Origin: Viridibacillus soli | GTDB taxonomy: Bacteria > Bacillota > Bacilli > Bacillales_A > Planococcaceae | Assembly: GCF_016612995.1 (NCBI RefSeq) | Contig: NZ_JAEOAH010000001.1 | Location: 62,001-126,000, forward strand | Direction of reading: 5' to 3' | DNA length: 64,000 nt | Part shown: positions 10,121 to 19,794 of the stretch, one piece after another | Numbering within the stretch: the first letter of the stretch is position 1 | Layout of the letters: every line of letters begins with the position of its first letter | Position numbers and translations under genes: made by a program | The notes under the pieces: model-generated | The model's input: the letters and a program-made list of their open reading frames with translations, nothing else | What the model was told of the DNA's origin: nothing | Database searches by the model: none

Positions 10121-10131
10121 ATATGTCCGAA

Positions 10132-10375
10132 ATGTGTTTCATTAAGATGACCAATTATTATTTACACCTTTATTTATTAAACTAAAAATCCAATAACTTT
10201 TAAAGTATGTCGTTTTTCAAATGATTTAACTAATCGCACTTTAATTAAAATGCCATAAAGAACGGATTTAGAGGTACTAATTGCTTTCTTTTTCAGCTTT
10301 GCCACAACCTAAGTAAAAAAGGACTTTATAATCATACTATACATTGCAGATTAGGACAAATGTATCTTGCCATTT
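10132..10375. other. intergenic stretch, nothing recognised
   Basis: AT-rich sequence between the lepA terminator and the small-gene control region. No open frame with a ribosome binding site, no strong hairpin and no repeat was seen on either strand. Confidence 0.6.
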
Positions 10376-10417
10376 AAAAAAAAAAAAAACGAAGAGCTTC
10401 TTTCGCTCTCCGTTTTT
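10376..10417 (-). terminator. lepA terminator with a 14-T tract
   Basis: On the minus strand AACGGAGAGC pairs with GCTCTTCGTT around a seven-base loop (with one non-Watson-Crick position) and is followed by an unbroken run of 14 T. It ends the spoIIP-lepA side of the region. Confidence 0.88.
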
Positions 10418-10437
10418 TGCTATGGCAACTATTATTA

Positions 10438-12261
10438 CTAGTCTTCATCCATCTTAAGCACTGCCATGAATGCTTCCTGAGGAACTTCGACTGAGCCTAC
10501 TAGCTTCATGCGTTTTTTACCTTCTTTTTGTTTGTCTAACAGTTTACGTTTACGAGAGATATCCCCACCGTAACATTTTGCTAGAACGTTTTTACGCATT
10601 GCTTTAATTGTTGAACGTGCAACAATTTTTTGTCCGATTGCTGCTTGAATCGGTACTTCGAATTGTTGTCGCGGAATTAATCCTTTTAGTTTTTCAACGA
10701 TTACTTTACCACGGTCATAAGCAAAGTCGTTATGGACGATAAAACTTAGCGCATCGACTTGTTCACCGTTTAAAAGAATATCCATTTTCATCAATTTAGA
10801 AGGTTGGTAGCCGATTAATTCATAATCGAAAGAAGCGTAACCTTTCGTACTTGATTTTAATTGGTCAAAGAAATCATAAACGATTTCCGAAAGTGGAATT
10901 TCATAGAAAATACTTACACGAGTTGTATCAATATAATCCATTGTCATAAAGTTACCACGTTTGCGTTGGCAGATTTCCATTACAGCGCCAACATAATCGT
11001 TTGGAACCATAATTGTTGCTTTTACATAAGGTTCTTCAATGCGATCGATTTTTTGAGGATCTGGCATCAAGGACGGGTTGTCCACTTTGACTTCAGACTC
11101 GTCTGTCATATGCACATTGTAAATTACACTCGGTGCTGTTGTGATCAAATCGATTTTAAATTCACGTTCTATACGCTCTTGAATAATTTCCATATGAAGT
11201 AAGCCTAAGAACCCACAACGGAATCCGAAGCCTAATGCTTGAGAAGTTTCAGGTTCGTATTGTAATGCTGAATCGTTCAGCTCTAGTTTTTCTAAAGCAT
11301 CACGAAGATCATTATATTTTGCTGTATCTATTGGGTATAGACCGCAATATACCATTGGGTTTAATCTACGATAACCCGCAAGTGGCTCTGTTGCAGGATT
11401 ACTTGCAAATGTAATCGTATCCCCTACGCGCGTATCTCCAACGTTTTTAATAGATGCTGTTAAGAAACCTACATCGCCGACAGTTAATTCTTTACATAGT
11501 GTTGGCTTCGGTGTTGACACTCCAACTTCAATTACTTCGAATTCTTTACCAGTTGCCATCATGCGAATTTTATCGCCTGCTTTGACTGTTCCTTCCATCA
11601 CTCGGATGTATGTAATTACACCACGATAAGAATCATATAAAGAGTCGAAAATTAACGCTTTTAGTGGTGCTTCAGGATCACCGGTTGGCGCTGGCACTTT
11701 CTCAACAATTTGTTCTAGAATGTCTTCTATACCAATACCTGCTTTTGCAGAAGCAAGTACAGCTTCAGATGCATCTAAACCGATGACATCCTCTACTTCT
11801 TGACGTACACGTTCTGGATCTGCTGAAGGCAAGTCGATTTTATTAATAACAGGAAGAATTTCAAGATCATTATCTAATGCTAGATAAACGTTCGCAAGTG
11901 TTTGTGCTTCGATGCCTTGTGCAGCATCGACAACTAAAATAGCACCTTCACAAGCTGCAAGACTACGAGACACTTCATAAGTAAAATCGACGTGTCCAGG
12001 TGTGTCGATTAAATGAAATGTATAAATCTCTCCATCTTTTGCTTGGTAATGCAGCTGTACAGCATTTAATTTGATTGTAATTCCACGTTCTCTTTCTAAA
12101 TCCATTGAATCTAGAAGTTGATTTTTCATTTCACGGGAAGATAAGCTTTTTGTTGTTTCCAAAATACGGTCTGCTAATGTTGATTTCCCGTGGTCAATAT
12201 GAGCAATTATGGAGAAATTTCTAATATTTTTTTGGCGTTTCAAACGTTCTTCTCTGTTCAT
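10438..12261 (-). CDS. lepA: elongation factor 4 (LepA), ribosome back-translocase GTPase
   Basis: LepA is a translational GTPase that acts on stalled or misassembled ribosomes. The 607-residue protein has G1 [11 protein letters not shown]3 DTPGHVDF and G4 NKIDLP, domains II and III, the EF-G-like domain, and the LepA-specific C-terminal domain with [15 protein letters not shown]. The length is standard. It lies 62 bases downstream of spoIIP on the same strand, a neighbourhood shared with B. subtilis (gpr-spoIIP-lepA-hemW). Confidence 0.97.
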   Translation of the reverse strand: MNREERLKRQKNIRNFSIIAHIDHGKSTLADRILETTKSLSSREMKNQLLDSMDLERERGITIKLNAVQLHYQAKDGEIYTFHLIDTPGHVDFTYEVSRSLAACEGAILVVDAAQGIEAQTLANVYLALDNDLEILPVINKIDLPSADPERVRQEVEDVIGLDASEAVLASAKAGIGIEDILEQIVEKVPAPTGDPEAPLKALIFDSLYDSYRGVITYIRVMEGTVKAGDKIRMMATGKEFEVIEVGVSTPKPTLCKELTVGDVGFLTASIKNVGDTRVGDTITFASNPATEPLAGYRRLNPMVYCGLYPIDTAKYNDLRDALEKLELNDSALQYEPETSQALGFGFRCGFLGLLHMEIIQERIEREFKIDLITTAPSVIYNVHMTDESEVKVDNPSLMPDPQKIDRIEEPYVKATIMVPNDYVGAVMEICQRKRGNFMTMDYIDTTRVSIFYEIPLSEIVYDFFDQLKSSTKGYASFDYELIGYQPSKLMKMDILLNGEQVDALSFIVHNDFAYDRGKVIVEKLKGLIPRQQFEVPIQAAIGQKIVARSTIKAMRKNVLAKCYGGDISRKRKLLDKQKEGKKRMKLVGSVEVPQEAFMAVLKMDED

Positions 12262-12323
12262 GCGTGTCCACTCCTATATAAACTATTTTGAATTATAGCA
12301 GTGAACAGCTATTTTATGCAATA

Positions 12324-13145
12324 TTATGATGATTTTTCATTTGGAAAAGCTTCCGCAATTGCTCTTGCTAAAACGGCAATGGTGCGATTTAATTCATCTT
12401 CGGTATTATCAACTCCACCTAGTTCAACTACTAGCAGTTTTTTCGAAAGATCTTGGTTGTATATTCCATTTACACCAGAACCTTCTTTTTTCATAACACC
12501 TCTTGAGATATTTGGGACGAGTTTATTTAAATGCATGGATAGTTGCTCGGCGTAGGCTTCATTAAATTTGTACTGTTTATTTTCACCACCAACAACTATA
12601 GCGATTCGTGCGTACTTTTCGTCGTTCAAGGTTGTTGTTGTGGCTTTTTTACCTGCTGAATCACGATGGATGTCAAGTACTAAATCATATTCTTTTTTTT
12701 CTAATTGTTTTTTCACATACGGCCTTACAGCGGCGTACGCTTTATAAAGCGCTATATTTTTCTTCTGCATTTCTGTCATCGTGTCCACTTCTAAAATGTC
12801 AGTTGAGAGATCGTTTTGTTTAAAATGGGCTTGGATGATTGAAGCAAGTTGGAAAACATTCGTTGCGTCATGATAGGCTGTTATTTTCTTATTTTGGCTT
12901 TTCAAGATAGGATAGTAAGCTTCATGGGAATGCGTGAAATATAGTAGCGTTTGAAATGAAGCGTCATTATTACCTATTAAAGCCTTTTTCTCAGTGGCTG
13001 TATTGGCTGCATAAACTATTTTAGTATCTTGTTTTGATGCTGGCGTTGCCTCTTGCTGTGGCCAGATTGGTAGCTTCACGGTAATAATTGGAAGCATAAA
13101 GAAAAAGCATAAAAGACCAATCCACATTTGCATTTTCCGTCGCAT
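12324..13145 (-). CDS. spoIIP: stage II sporulation protein P (short form)
   Basis: SpoIIP is a membrane-anchored amidase and endopeptidase that, with SpoIID and SpoIIM, thins septal peptidoglycan during engulfment. A single N-terminal membrane segment (about 8-27) precedes the amidase-like domain, with THSHEAYYP (about 90-98), LDIHRDS (about 162-168) and a late VVELGGVDN that supply metal-binding residues. At 273 residues it is well below the roughly 400 of B. subtilis SpoIIP; the missing part appears to be the N-terminal linker, while the catalytic motifs are kept. It sits between gpr and lepA, its usual place. Confidence 0.88.
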   Translation of the reverse strand: MRRKMQMWIGLLCFFFMLPIITVKLPIWPQQEATPASKQDTKIVYAANTATEKKALIGNNDASFQTLLYFTHSHEAYYPILKSQNKKITAYHDATNVFQLASIIQAHFKQNDLSTDILEVDTMTEMQKKNIALYKAYAAVRPYVKKQLEKKEYDLVLDIHRDSAGKKATTTTLNDEKYARIAIVVGGENKQYKFNEAYAEQLSMHLNKLVPNISRGVMKKEGSGVNGIYNQDLSKKLLVVELGGVDNTEDELNRTIAVLARAIAEAFPNEKSS

Positions 13146-13199
13146 CTAACATCCCCTCCTCCTATTACTGTATGGAGGAGGACAGATGATTAGAACATT

Positions 13200-14216
13200 T
13201 TACGTACTTTCAATCCACTCTGTTAATGTATCGGAAATCAGATATGCGTAGTTGTGCACCCACTCATCGATGTTTTTCGGCGTTACAAATAACCGATCAT
13301 GTCCAACGAGAGACTCTTCAAAGAGCTGTAGACGCTCTTCTTTTGGCCAAGTCGACCATTCACCAAAAATCGGCTTCAACACGTCTAGGCTCATGTTAGA
13401 CGTATCTGAGGGCCGCCATGGTGTAACCGACAAAGCGGATGATGGACTGTTTTTTTCATGAATTTTAGCCGCAATTGATTTGAAGAGCGTATCGACAGCA
13501 TCTGCAATAAGGACTGGACCATCAACAACAGTTGGTAATCCGATAGCCGTTACAGGACAACCAATTGTTTCTTTTGAAATTTCTAAGCGCATATTGCCTA
13601 CACCAGAGCCAGGATGAATACCTGTATCCGTCATTTGAATCGTTTTACAAAGGCGATTACTCGCTCTTGTTGCAAGTGCATCAATAACGATGACTAGTGC
13701 GGGTTTGATTTGCTCCGCTAATGCTTTTATAAAAGAACTCGTTTCGTAGCCTGTCTGCCCAGTCACACCTGGTGCATAAATAATACAGCGCTCTTGGATT
13801 GGCTTCACACTATTTTGCAGCTCATCAATGGTAAGGGGGCCAACTGCGTCTGGCGTGATTGTTTTATTTCCTAACCCAATGATGAGCACTTTATTGTCTG
13901 TATTACCTTTGATATAAGGATGGAGTGTTGTTAATTCCTCAGCAAGAACTTTCCCAAGCTGCTTGAAACCATCCTCATCGTCTGTTGTTAATGTTGGAAT
14001 TGTTAAAGTATAATAAGTACCTTGCTTCTTACCGATTTCCTCTGCCCCATTTGAATTGACATCTACACGCGTAATTTTCACACGTTGCCGATCTTCTTCT
14101 AACACTTTTATTCCTGATGCATCGTGCAATTTTTCTCTTTGTTCTTTAGTCCTATGATTAATAAATTCTTCCGTCTCATCTAGTAAATCTGTACGATACC
14201 AATTGTTTTTTTCCAA
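13200..14216 (-). CDS. gpr: germination protease GPR
   Basis: GPR cleaves small acid-soluble spore proteins during germination; it is made as a zymogen in the forespore and self-processes. The start was taken at a TTG (14216) with GAGGTGA upstream, giving MEKNNWYRTDLLDETEEF and 338 residues; the open frame begins 20 codons earlier, in sequence unlike the family. Recognisable blocks are VLIIGLGNKTITPDAVGP, YAPGVTGQTGYETSS and VIVIDALATRASNRLCKTIQMTDTGIHPGSGVGN. The aspartates in these blocks fit the A25 peptidase mechanism. It is transcribed away from rpsT. Confidence 0.93.
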   Translation of the reverse strand: MEKNNWYRTDLLDETEEFINHRTKEQREKLHDASGIKVLEEDRQRVKITRVDVNSNGAEEIGKKQGTYYTLTIPTLTTDDEDGFKQLGKVLAEELTTLHPYIKGNTDNKVLIIGLGNKTITPDAVGPLTIDELQNSVKPIQERCIIYAPGVTGQTGYETSSFIKALAEQIKPALVIVIDALATRASNRLCKTIQMTDTGIHPGSGVGNMRLEISKETIGCPVTAIGLPTVVDGPVLIADAVDTLFKSIAAKIHEKNSPSSALSVTPWRPSDTSNMSLDVLKPIFGEWSTWPKEERLQLFEESLVGHDRLFVTPKNIDEWVHNYAYLISDTLTEWIEST

Positions 14217-14278
14217 ACTAATCACCTCACCTTTTATTTTGGTCCAACTGTCAAGTAAATATTCTTTGCATTTCAAGC

Positions 14279-14307
14279 TTGATTTTTATTTTATGATTTG
14301 CTAAAAT
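14279..14307 (+). promoter_or_regulatory. sigma-A promoter of rpsT
   Basis: TTGATT (14279-14284), a 17-base spacer and TAAAAT (14302-14307) lie about 75 bases before the rpsT start. The position leaves a leader long enough for the autogenous control reported for S20 in other bacteria. Confidence 0.65.
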
Positions 14308-14380
14308 GATGACTGTTGTATAGACACTCGAAACAGTTGAGAATTTACTCATCTCGATCCTTTTTAGGAGGTGAAAGTTA

Positions 14381-14629
14381 ATGCCAAATATTAAATCTGC
14401 TATCAAACGCGTAAAAACTAACGCAAAAGTTAATGCACAAAATTCGCAAGTGAAATCTGCTATGCGTACTGCTGTGAAAAAAGCTGAAACTGCTTTAGTT
14501 GCTAAAGAAGAGAACGCAAAAGAACTTTTAAGCGTTGCTGTTAAATCATTAGATAAAGCAGCATCTAAAGGCTTAATCCACAAAAACGCAGCTTCTCGTC
14601 AAAAAGCTCGTTTAATGAAAAAAGCTTAA
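14381..14629 (+). CDS. rpsT: 30S ribosomal protein S20
   Basis: S20 binds 16S rRNA early in 30S assembly. The 82-residue, lysine-rich, all-helical protein opens [17 protein letters not shown] and ends [16 protein letters not shown], the family signature. TAGGAGGTGAAAG precedes the ATG, and an intrinsic terminator follows, so it is monocistronic. It is one of the few plus-strand genes here, between divergent gpr and convergent holA. Confidence 0.98.
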   Translation: MPNIKSAIKRVKTNAKVNAQNSQVKSAMRTAVKKAETALVAKEENAKELLSVAVKSLDKAASKGLIHKNAASRQKARLMKKA

Positions 14630-14648
14630 TCCTATATGGATTCAAAGG

Positions 14649-14677
14649 GACTAGAGATCATTCTCTAGTCTTTTTTT
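14649..14677 (+). terminator. rpsT terminator
   Basis: GACTAGAGA and TCTCTAGTC form a perfect nine-base stem with a four-base loop followed by seven T. Confidence 0.9.
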
Positions 14678-14701
14678 GTATTTAAATTATTTTTCTAAAA
14701 T

Positions 14702-14731
14702 GAAAAAAGCACCCACAACTGTGAATGCTTT
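14702..14731 (-). terminator. holA terminator
   Basis: On the minus strand AAGCATTCAC pairs with GTGGGTGCTT (two G-U pairs), a four-base loop, then TTTTC. It lies just past the holA stop. Confidence 0.75.
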
Positions 14732-14735
14732 CCCC

Positions 14736-15746
14736 TTAAATTGGTCTCATCATAAATAATTCTAAATAACGTTCTCGTCGCCCACTCATCGTTTTTAACT
14801 TATAATCGACTTCACTCAAACCAAATAATACTTTTAATAGGCTGTCCTCTGAAATTTTCCGACGATCCTCAACAATCCGTTTCACACGGTAAGGATTAAC
14901 CTTTAGATGTTTTGCAATTTGCTGCGAATGATAGCCTTTGGTTAGTAAATAATAAACATTAGACATTAAGCGAATTTGCGATGCAAGTAATGCTACAAGT
15001 GCAATTGGCTCCTGTTTTTGACGAATAAGATCGTGATAAATTGTTAGTGCCTCAGAGACATCATGGCGTAAATAAGCATTCAGCATTTTAAAAGCATCCT
15101 GCTCAAGCGTTTTTGCTACCATTTCCTCAACTAAAGCTAGTGTAATTGCATCCTCTTCACCTAAGTATAAGCTCAACTTTTCAATTTCAGATTGCAGATG
15201 GAGCATATCCATCCCTACAAGCTCAATTAATTTACCAACAGCCTCTTGATCAATCACCTTCTGTTGCTGGCTCACTTCATTTTGCACCCATACAGTTAGA
15301 TCCTGCTCTTTCGGTGTTTCAGCAAGCATATAAACAGCGCGTTCCTTCATCAGCTTCGTTACTTTTTTACGCTCATCTAACTTTTCATATGGTGCGATGA
15401 AAATTGTAATAGATGTGTCTGACGGATGATCCAGCCATTTTTCTAATCGTTTTAAGTCATGGTCGATTTTCTCTTTGCCTTTTTCTGTTGCTTTTAAAAA
15501 CGATGTGTTTTTAGCTATGATTAATTTTCGACTTGAGAAGAATGGTATTGTATCCGATTCATCGATCACAAAGTCAATTGGTGACTCATCCAAATCGATT
15601 GTGATTGTTTCGATTTCACCCTCTTCTTCAAGCTTTGTTTTAATGCGTCGAATCGTTTCATCTATAAAATAAGATTCTAAGCCAGCAAGTAAATAGACAG
15701 GCTGTAAATCACCTTTTTTGATATTTTTCCATAATGTTGAAAACAT
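14736..15746 (-). CDS. holA: DNA polymerase III delta subunit
   Basis: HolA opens the sliding clamp in the clamp-loader complex. The 336-residue protein begins with the VYLLAGLESYFIDETIRRIK block that replaces the P-loop in delta subunits and ends with the collar-domain segment around LLKVLFGLSEVDYKLKTM. Weak sequence conservation is normal for this family; position between rpsT and the comE operon matches B. subtilis yqeN. Confidence 0.93.
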   Translation of the reverse strand: MFSTLWKNIKKGDLQPVYLLAGLESYFIDETIRRIKTKLEEEGEIETITIDLDESPIDFVIDESDTIPFFSSRKLIIAKNTSFLKATEKGKEKIDHDLKRLEKWLDHPSDTSITIFIAPYEKLDERKKVTKLMKERAVYMLAETPKEQDLTVWVQNEVSQQQKVIDQEAVGKLIELVGMDMLHLQSEIEKLSLYLGEEDAITLALVEEMVAKTLEQDAFKMLNAYLRHDVSEALTIYHDLIRQKQEPIALVALLASQIRLMSNVYYLLTKGYHSQQIAKHLKVNPYRVKRIVEDRRKISEDSLLKVLFGLSEVDYKLKTMSGRRERYLELFMMRPI

Positions 15747-15909
15747 AGTCTCACCTCAAATTGACATTGCTTATAGTATACCGTATTTTTTTCAATCTGT
15801 GAGTTTGAACAATCTGTGTCATTATAGTGCTGGCCTCTATTTTTGCCTTTTCGATATAGCTTTTTCAATAGTGTTACCGTATAATTAAAAAGAATTAGGA
15901 GGGGTAGCA

Positions 15910-16044
15910 ATGAATCCATTTGAAGAAAATGTACAATCAAAGCGTAACGACGCAATCGACTCTGGTATAGGTTTTGGCGTATCATTCGTGTTTTTCGCAC
16001 TTATGTTCATCATTGCAACTGTTATCGATTACGCAGCTCTTTAA
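15910..16044 (+). CDS. yqzM: small membrane protein YqzM
   Basis: The ORF encodes 44 residues starting MNPFEENVQSKRNDAIDSG, followed by one hydrophobic helix (about 19-40). It matches YqzM of B. subtilis in sequence as I remember it, in length and in position between holA and comEC. TTAGGAGGGG gives a strong ribosome binding site five bases before ATG, a TATAAT (15880-15885) lies upstream and a terminator follows. The function is unknown to me; the membrane segment is the only clear property. Confidence 0.88.
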   Translation: MNPFEENVQSKRNDAIDSGIGFGVSFVFFALMFIIATVIDYAAL

Positions 16045-16052
16045 AATAGAGT

Positions 16053-16087
16053 AAAAAAGACATTGTCAATTTGACGATGTCTTTTTC
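16053..16087. terminator. bidirectional terminator between yqzM and comEC
   Basis: AAAAAGACATTGTC and GACGATGTCTTTTT form a near-perfect stem with T runs on both strands. It serves convergent yqzM (+) and comEC (-); the last codons of comEC lie inside it. Confidence 0.88.
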
Positions 16088-18369
16088 TGTTTAGAGAGAT
16101 TAATCGTTTTAAACACCATAAACCCGCCCTTTGTGATACTTACCTCGATTGTTCCCACTTCTGCAGTATTTAAGGTTGGTAGCTGTAATTCCTGAATTCT
16201 CGCGACAACATCTTTATTCGGATGACCATAGCGATTATTCAGTCCTGTTGAAAATATAGATAAAGTTGGTTGTACTAGTTTCAAAAAAGGCTCTGAGGAA
16301 GACGTTTTACTACCATGATGTCCAACTTTCAATATATCTATATTCGTAATAGCTTGTGTTTGATTTTTCACCAAATTCAACTCACCCGGCTCTTCTAGAT
16401 CCCCTGTGAACAGTGCTTGAAAACCAGCATGCTGTAATAGTAAAACAAGGGAATCATTATTTCCTTCATACACTGAATCTGTTGGAGATAAATATGTCAA
16501 TATTGTATCCTCTTTCACCCAACGTTTTCCTGCCATTTGTTCACGAATCGGGATGCGCTCTTTTTTCGCGATTTCTACAATATCTTGCATGACCGACTTT
16601 TGCCAAGAGTTTGGTGATATATGAATTTCCTTGACACGCACCTCTTCCATTACTTCTTCAGCACCTTCAACATGATCCGCATCCGCATGAGTCAATATAA
16701 GCGTATCTACAGCCCGTATACCGCTTCCTTTTAAATAAGGGACAACAACTCTCCGCCCTACTTCATAAGGCTTGCTAGACTCCTTCCATGCGTCCTGATT
16801 GAATCGTAACAATCCTCCCGTATCAATAACATACACTGTCTTTCGAAGGGGTAATTCAATAATGGCACAATCTCCTTGTCCGACACTTAAAAAAGTAATC
16901 TTCAAATCGCGATGCCAAGAAGGACTTTCATGAATGAAAAATACCGGTAACAAAAGTGATACAGCGATGAGTAGCCAATGCCTCTTCTGTTCAATTTGAA
17001 TTAGCACCACAATGACACTAGCGAATGCAAATAGTAGAAGCCATATTGAAGGCCTTCCCGGCGTCCACATTTGATAAGGTATTGCCTGTAACCACATAAT
17101 AACTCCAGACAATAATTCACGTGCCGGCTCATAAACAAAGAAACAATACCTCGCTAATGGACTTGCAACATAAGTTAGTAGTAATAACAATAAATTCGCC
17201 GGTAACACGAAAAATGAAAATACCGGTACGAAAAAAATATTCGCGATAAAAGACGATAAGCTTATTTCAAAAAAATGATAGAGCAATAAAGGATAAACTA
17301 AGAGCTGACAAACAAATGTAATCGCAAATGATTGCTGCCACCAATTTTTGGCATGTGAAAATAATTTTCCTGAAAAAATTAATGACACCGTTGCCAAATA
17401 AGATAGCTGGAAGCCAATTTGAAATACTACACTTGGTTGCAATAATACGAAACCGATAAAACTAATTGCCAATGCATCATCAATTGCTAAGCGATTGGAT
17501 ACAATCCGACTAATCATCACGAGCTCCACAACTGATACCGCCCGCCAGACAGACGGTGCACCTCCAGCTACGCAAGCATATATGGGCAGTGCAATCATAA
17601 TCACCACTGTCGCATGTTCTCTGCGTATATGTAACCTTAGCAGCAATTCATACACGAGCATCGAAATGAGCGCAACATGCAAGCCTGAGATAGCAAATAG
17701 ATGTGTTATACCAAGTTTCTGATAAGCTCGCTCGACATCCATATCGACATTTTCACGTTCACCAATGATCAATGCCTGTGCTTCAGCTACTAAACTATCT
17801 GGAAAAGTCTCTTCAATATGCTTTTTCACTTTAAATCGTTGCTCTGCAAAAAAGGCAGCTAATGATTTCTCCTTTTTTACATAATGAAAACTCTTTACTT
17901 CAAAAATTCCTTGGGCACCATTATTATCGATATATTTCCCCATGGAGAAAGCATAGCGGTGCGCAGGCATTTCAGGTGCAACTAACTCACCAGTCACGCG
18001 AAAAACTGTGCCGCTTAAGGGTTGTTCTTTAAATTTATCCTTCTGTTGTTCAGATTGGAATGTACAAACAATATATACCTTTTGACCATTTGATAATTGC
18101 GCAAAACCTCTGAGCTTCTGGCCATTTATCGTATATTTATCGGTCCAAGTAATGTTCATTTCATTTGGGATAGAGGTCGTTCTTGCTGATAAAGTATGCG
18201 AGAAATAACTATAAGAGGAGAGGGTTAGGATGATTACACAAAGGATCATCCAATTTTTTTCTTTCTTGAAATATAGCCAAACACTATAGGGGATTAGTAT
18301 AAAGAGTAGCTTTACCGATTCATGCGCAGCAATCGTGGCAAGTAAAATCGGCAAAGCAAAGTAAATCAT
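16066..18369 (-). CDS. comEC: competence protein ComEC, DNA uptake channel
   Basis: ComEC is the inner-membrane channel for single-stranded DNA during natural transformation. The 767-residue protein has an N-terminal soluble part (DUF4131-like, about 40-190), the Competence domain with many membrane helices (about 215-480) containing HLFAISGLHVALIS, and a C-terminal metallo-beta-lactamase domain with LTHADADHVEG that fits the proposed nuclease. The start codon overlaps the comEB stop (ATGA), a sign of translational coupling. The gene is full length, so uptake could be functional, although competence regulators lie outside this window. Confidence 0.95.
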   Translation of the reverse strand: MIYFALPILLATIAAHESVKLLFILIPYSVWLYFKKEKNWMILCVIILTLSSYSYFSHTLSARTTSIPNEMNITWTDKYTINGQKLRGFAQLSNGQKVYIVCTFQSEQQKDKFKEQPLSGTVFRVTGELVAPEMPAHRYAFSMGKYIDNNGAQGIFEVKSFHYVKKEKSLAAFFAEQRFKVKKHIEETFPDSLVAEAQALIIGERENVDMDVERAYQKLGITHLFAISGLHVALISMLVYELLLRLHIRREHATVVIMIALPIYACVAGGAPSVWRAVSVVELVMISRIVSNRLAIDDALAISFIGFVLLQPSVVFQIGFQLSYLATVSLIFSGKLFSHAKNWWQQSFAITFVCQLLVYPLLLYHFFEISLSSFIANIFFVPVFSFFVLPANLLLLLLTYVASPLARYCFFVYEPARELLSGVIMWLQAIPYQMWTPGRPSIWLLLFAFASVIVVLIQIEQKRHWLLIAVSLLLPVFFIHESPSWHRDLKITFLSVGQGDCAIIELPLRKTVYVIDTGGLLRFNQDAWKESSKPYEVGRRVVVPYLKGSGIRAVDTLILTHADADHVEGAEEVMEEVRVKEIHISPNSWQKSVMQDIVEIAKKERIPIREQMAGKRWVKEDTILTYLSPTDSVYEGNNDSLVLLLQHAGFQALFTGDLEEPGELNLVKNQTQAITNIDILKVGHHGSKTSSSEPFLKLVQPTLSIFSTGLNNRYGHPNKDVVARIQELQLPTLNTAEVGTIEVSITKGGFMVFKTINLSKQKKTSSN

Positions 18370-18947
18370 TTTATGTTGGAAACTTCTTTGCCAAATAACT
18401 CCTTCACCTTCTCTTCAAATGGAGCCAACTCCTCATCTGAAGCACCGCTGTCACGTAGTTTATTTAATAATTCAACGTACAGCGCCATTTTCTCATTGCT
18501 TAAAAAGTCAATTTTACGTTCATCAAATGGAACATGTACAAGATTAACGCCAGCTTGCTTAAACAATTCAATAGCATATTCATTATTTTTGTAATCCGTT
18601 GCATAAAACAAATTATGAATACCTGATTGAATGATAGACTTTGTACACGGTAAACAAGGGAAATGCGTCACATATAAGTCAGCCCCGTTTGTTGGTGTTC
18701 CGTATTTTGCACATTGCAATAATGCGTTAGTTTCTGCATGCACTGTGCGTACACAATGATTGTCTACAACGTAGCACCCTTTATCGATACAATGGTCGTC
18801 TCCAGAAATCGAGCCGTTATATCCACCTGCAATAATACGTTTATCGCGTACGATTGTCGCTCCAACAGCTAATCTTGTACATGTACTTCTTAATGCTAAT
18901 AAATGGCTTTGTGCCATGAAAAATTGATCCCACGTAATACGCTCCAT
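18366..18947 (-). CDS. comEB: ComE operon protein 2, dCMP deaminase family
   Basis: The start MERITWDQFFMAQSHLLAL has GGAGG upstream and matches the B. subtilis protein; the frame extends 15 codons further without support. The 193-residue protein has the zinc-binding cytidine/deoxycytidylate deaminase motifs HAETN and PCLPC (Cys-x2-Cys), so a deaminase acting on dCMP is likely. In B. subtilis comEB is not needed for transformation despite its place in the operon. C-terminal residues beyond about 150 are specific to this subgroup. Confidence 0.93.
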   Translation of the reverse strand: MERITWDQFFMAQSHLLALRSTCTRLAVGATIVRDKRIIAGGYNGSISGDDHCIDKGCYVVDNHCVRTVHAETNALLQCAKYGTPTNGADLYVTHFPCLPCTKSIIQSGIHNLFYATDYKNNEYAIELFKQAGVNLVHVPFDERKIDFLSNEKMALYVELLNKLRDSGASDEELAPFEEKVKELFGKEVSNIK

Positions 18948-19019
18948 ATGAAATGCCTCCTGAATAAATCGTTCTACTATAAATTTAGCCACAATCCATT
19001 ACAACCGTCAATGCATCAT

Positions 19020-19763
19020 TTATTGAACGGTTATATAATCGCGTAAATTTTCAAACGTTTTATCGCCAATTCCTGTGACATTTTTAATATCCTCTATCGT
19101 TTTAAACGGACCGCTGTCATCACGATAGCTTAAAATCGCTTTTGCCTTTGCAGGACCTACTCCATTTAAAGTCATTAGTGCTGCTTCATCAGCCGTATTT
19201 AAATTCACCTTATCAGGCTGACCGCCAGCTGATAAGGTTGGATTTGCCCCTGCAGATTGCGTTGATGGGACTGATGCCGTTTGCTGAACATTTGCGATTG
19301 CTTGCATTTCAGATGGTTCTTCACCGATTTTAGGCACATAAATGACCATTTCATCTTGCAAACGTTGGGCATGATTAATGCCGACTGATTCGGCATTTTT
19401 GGCGTAGCCCCCAGCAAGTAAAATCGCATCAATAACACGGCTCTCTGCAGATAATGAATAGACGCCTGGATTTTTGACTGCACCTTTAACATCCACAATG
19501 ATCGATGTATCCGCGACGATGCCTTGTCCTTCCTGCTGCTCTATATTTGGCTGTTCATTCGTTTTTGTTTCTTCTGGGATTGTTTCGAATATGTCGGTTT
19601 GGGGAGGGGCCGACGATTTTTGGGAGAAGTAGAAATAAAAAAAGCACGACAAAATCACGATCCCTGGGAGGAGATACTTTTTGCCATACTGCTTTAAAAA
19701 AGAAGGAATTAGTCCGCACCATCCTTTCTTTTCAGAAGGCATAACATACGAAGCTAATTCCAC
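19020..19763 (-). CDS. comEA: competence DNA receptor ComEA
   Basis: ComEA is the membrane-anchored DNA-binding receptor that hands DNA to ComEC. A membrane anchor (about 30-46) is followed by an acidic/glutamine-rich linker, a SLBB domain (VDVKGAVKNPGVYSL, about 90-150), a second linker and a C-terminal double helix-hairpin-helix domain (VNLNTADEAALMTLNGVGPAKAKAI ... VTGIGDKTFENL) that binds duplex DNA. The start at 19763 is GTG with only a weak binding site; MPSEKKG eight codons in is an alternative. First gene of the comE operon, 72 bases before comEB. Confidence 0.93.
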   Translation of the reverse strand: MELASYVMPSEKKGWCGLIPSFLKQYGKKYLLPGIVILSCFFYFYFSQKSSAPPQTDIFETIPEETKTNEQPNIEQQEGQGIVADTSIIVDVKGAVKNPGVYSLSAESRVIDAILLAGGYAKNAESVGINHAQRLQDEMVIYVPKIGEEPSEMQAIANVQQTASVPSTQSAGANPTLSAGGQPDKVNLNTADEAALMTLNGVGPAKAKAILSYRDDSGPFKTIEDIKNVTGIGDKTFENLRDYITVQ

Positions 19764-19794
19764 TATATAATATTTTCCAATATTTGAAAAGAGT

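Noticed and set aside
14251-14583. Minus-strand open frame of 110 codons over rpsT
   Set aside because: It lies opposite the S20 gene, which is certain, and has no ribosome binding site.
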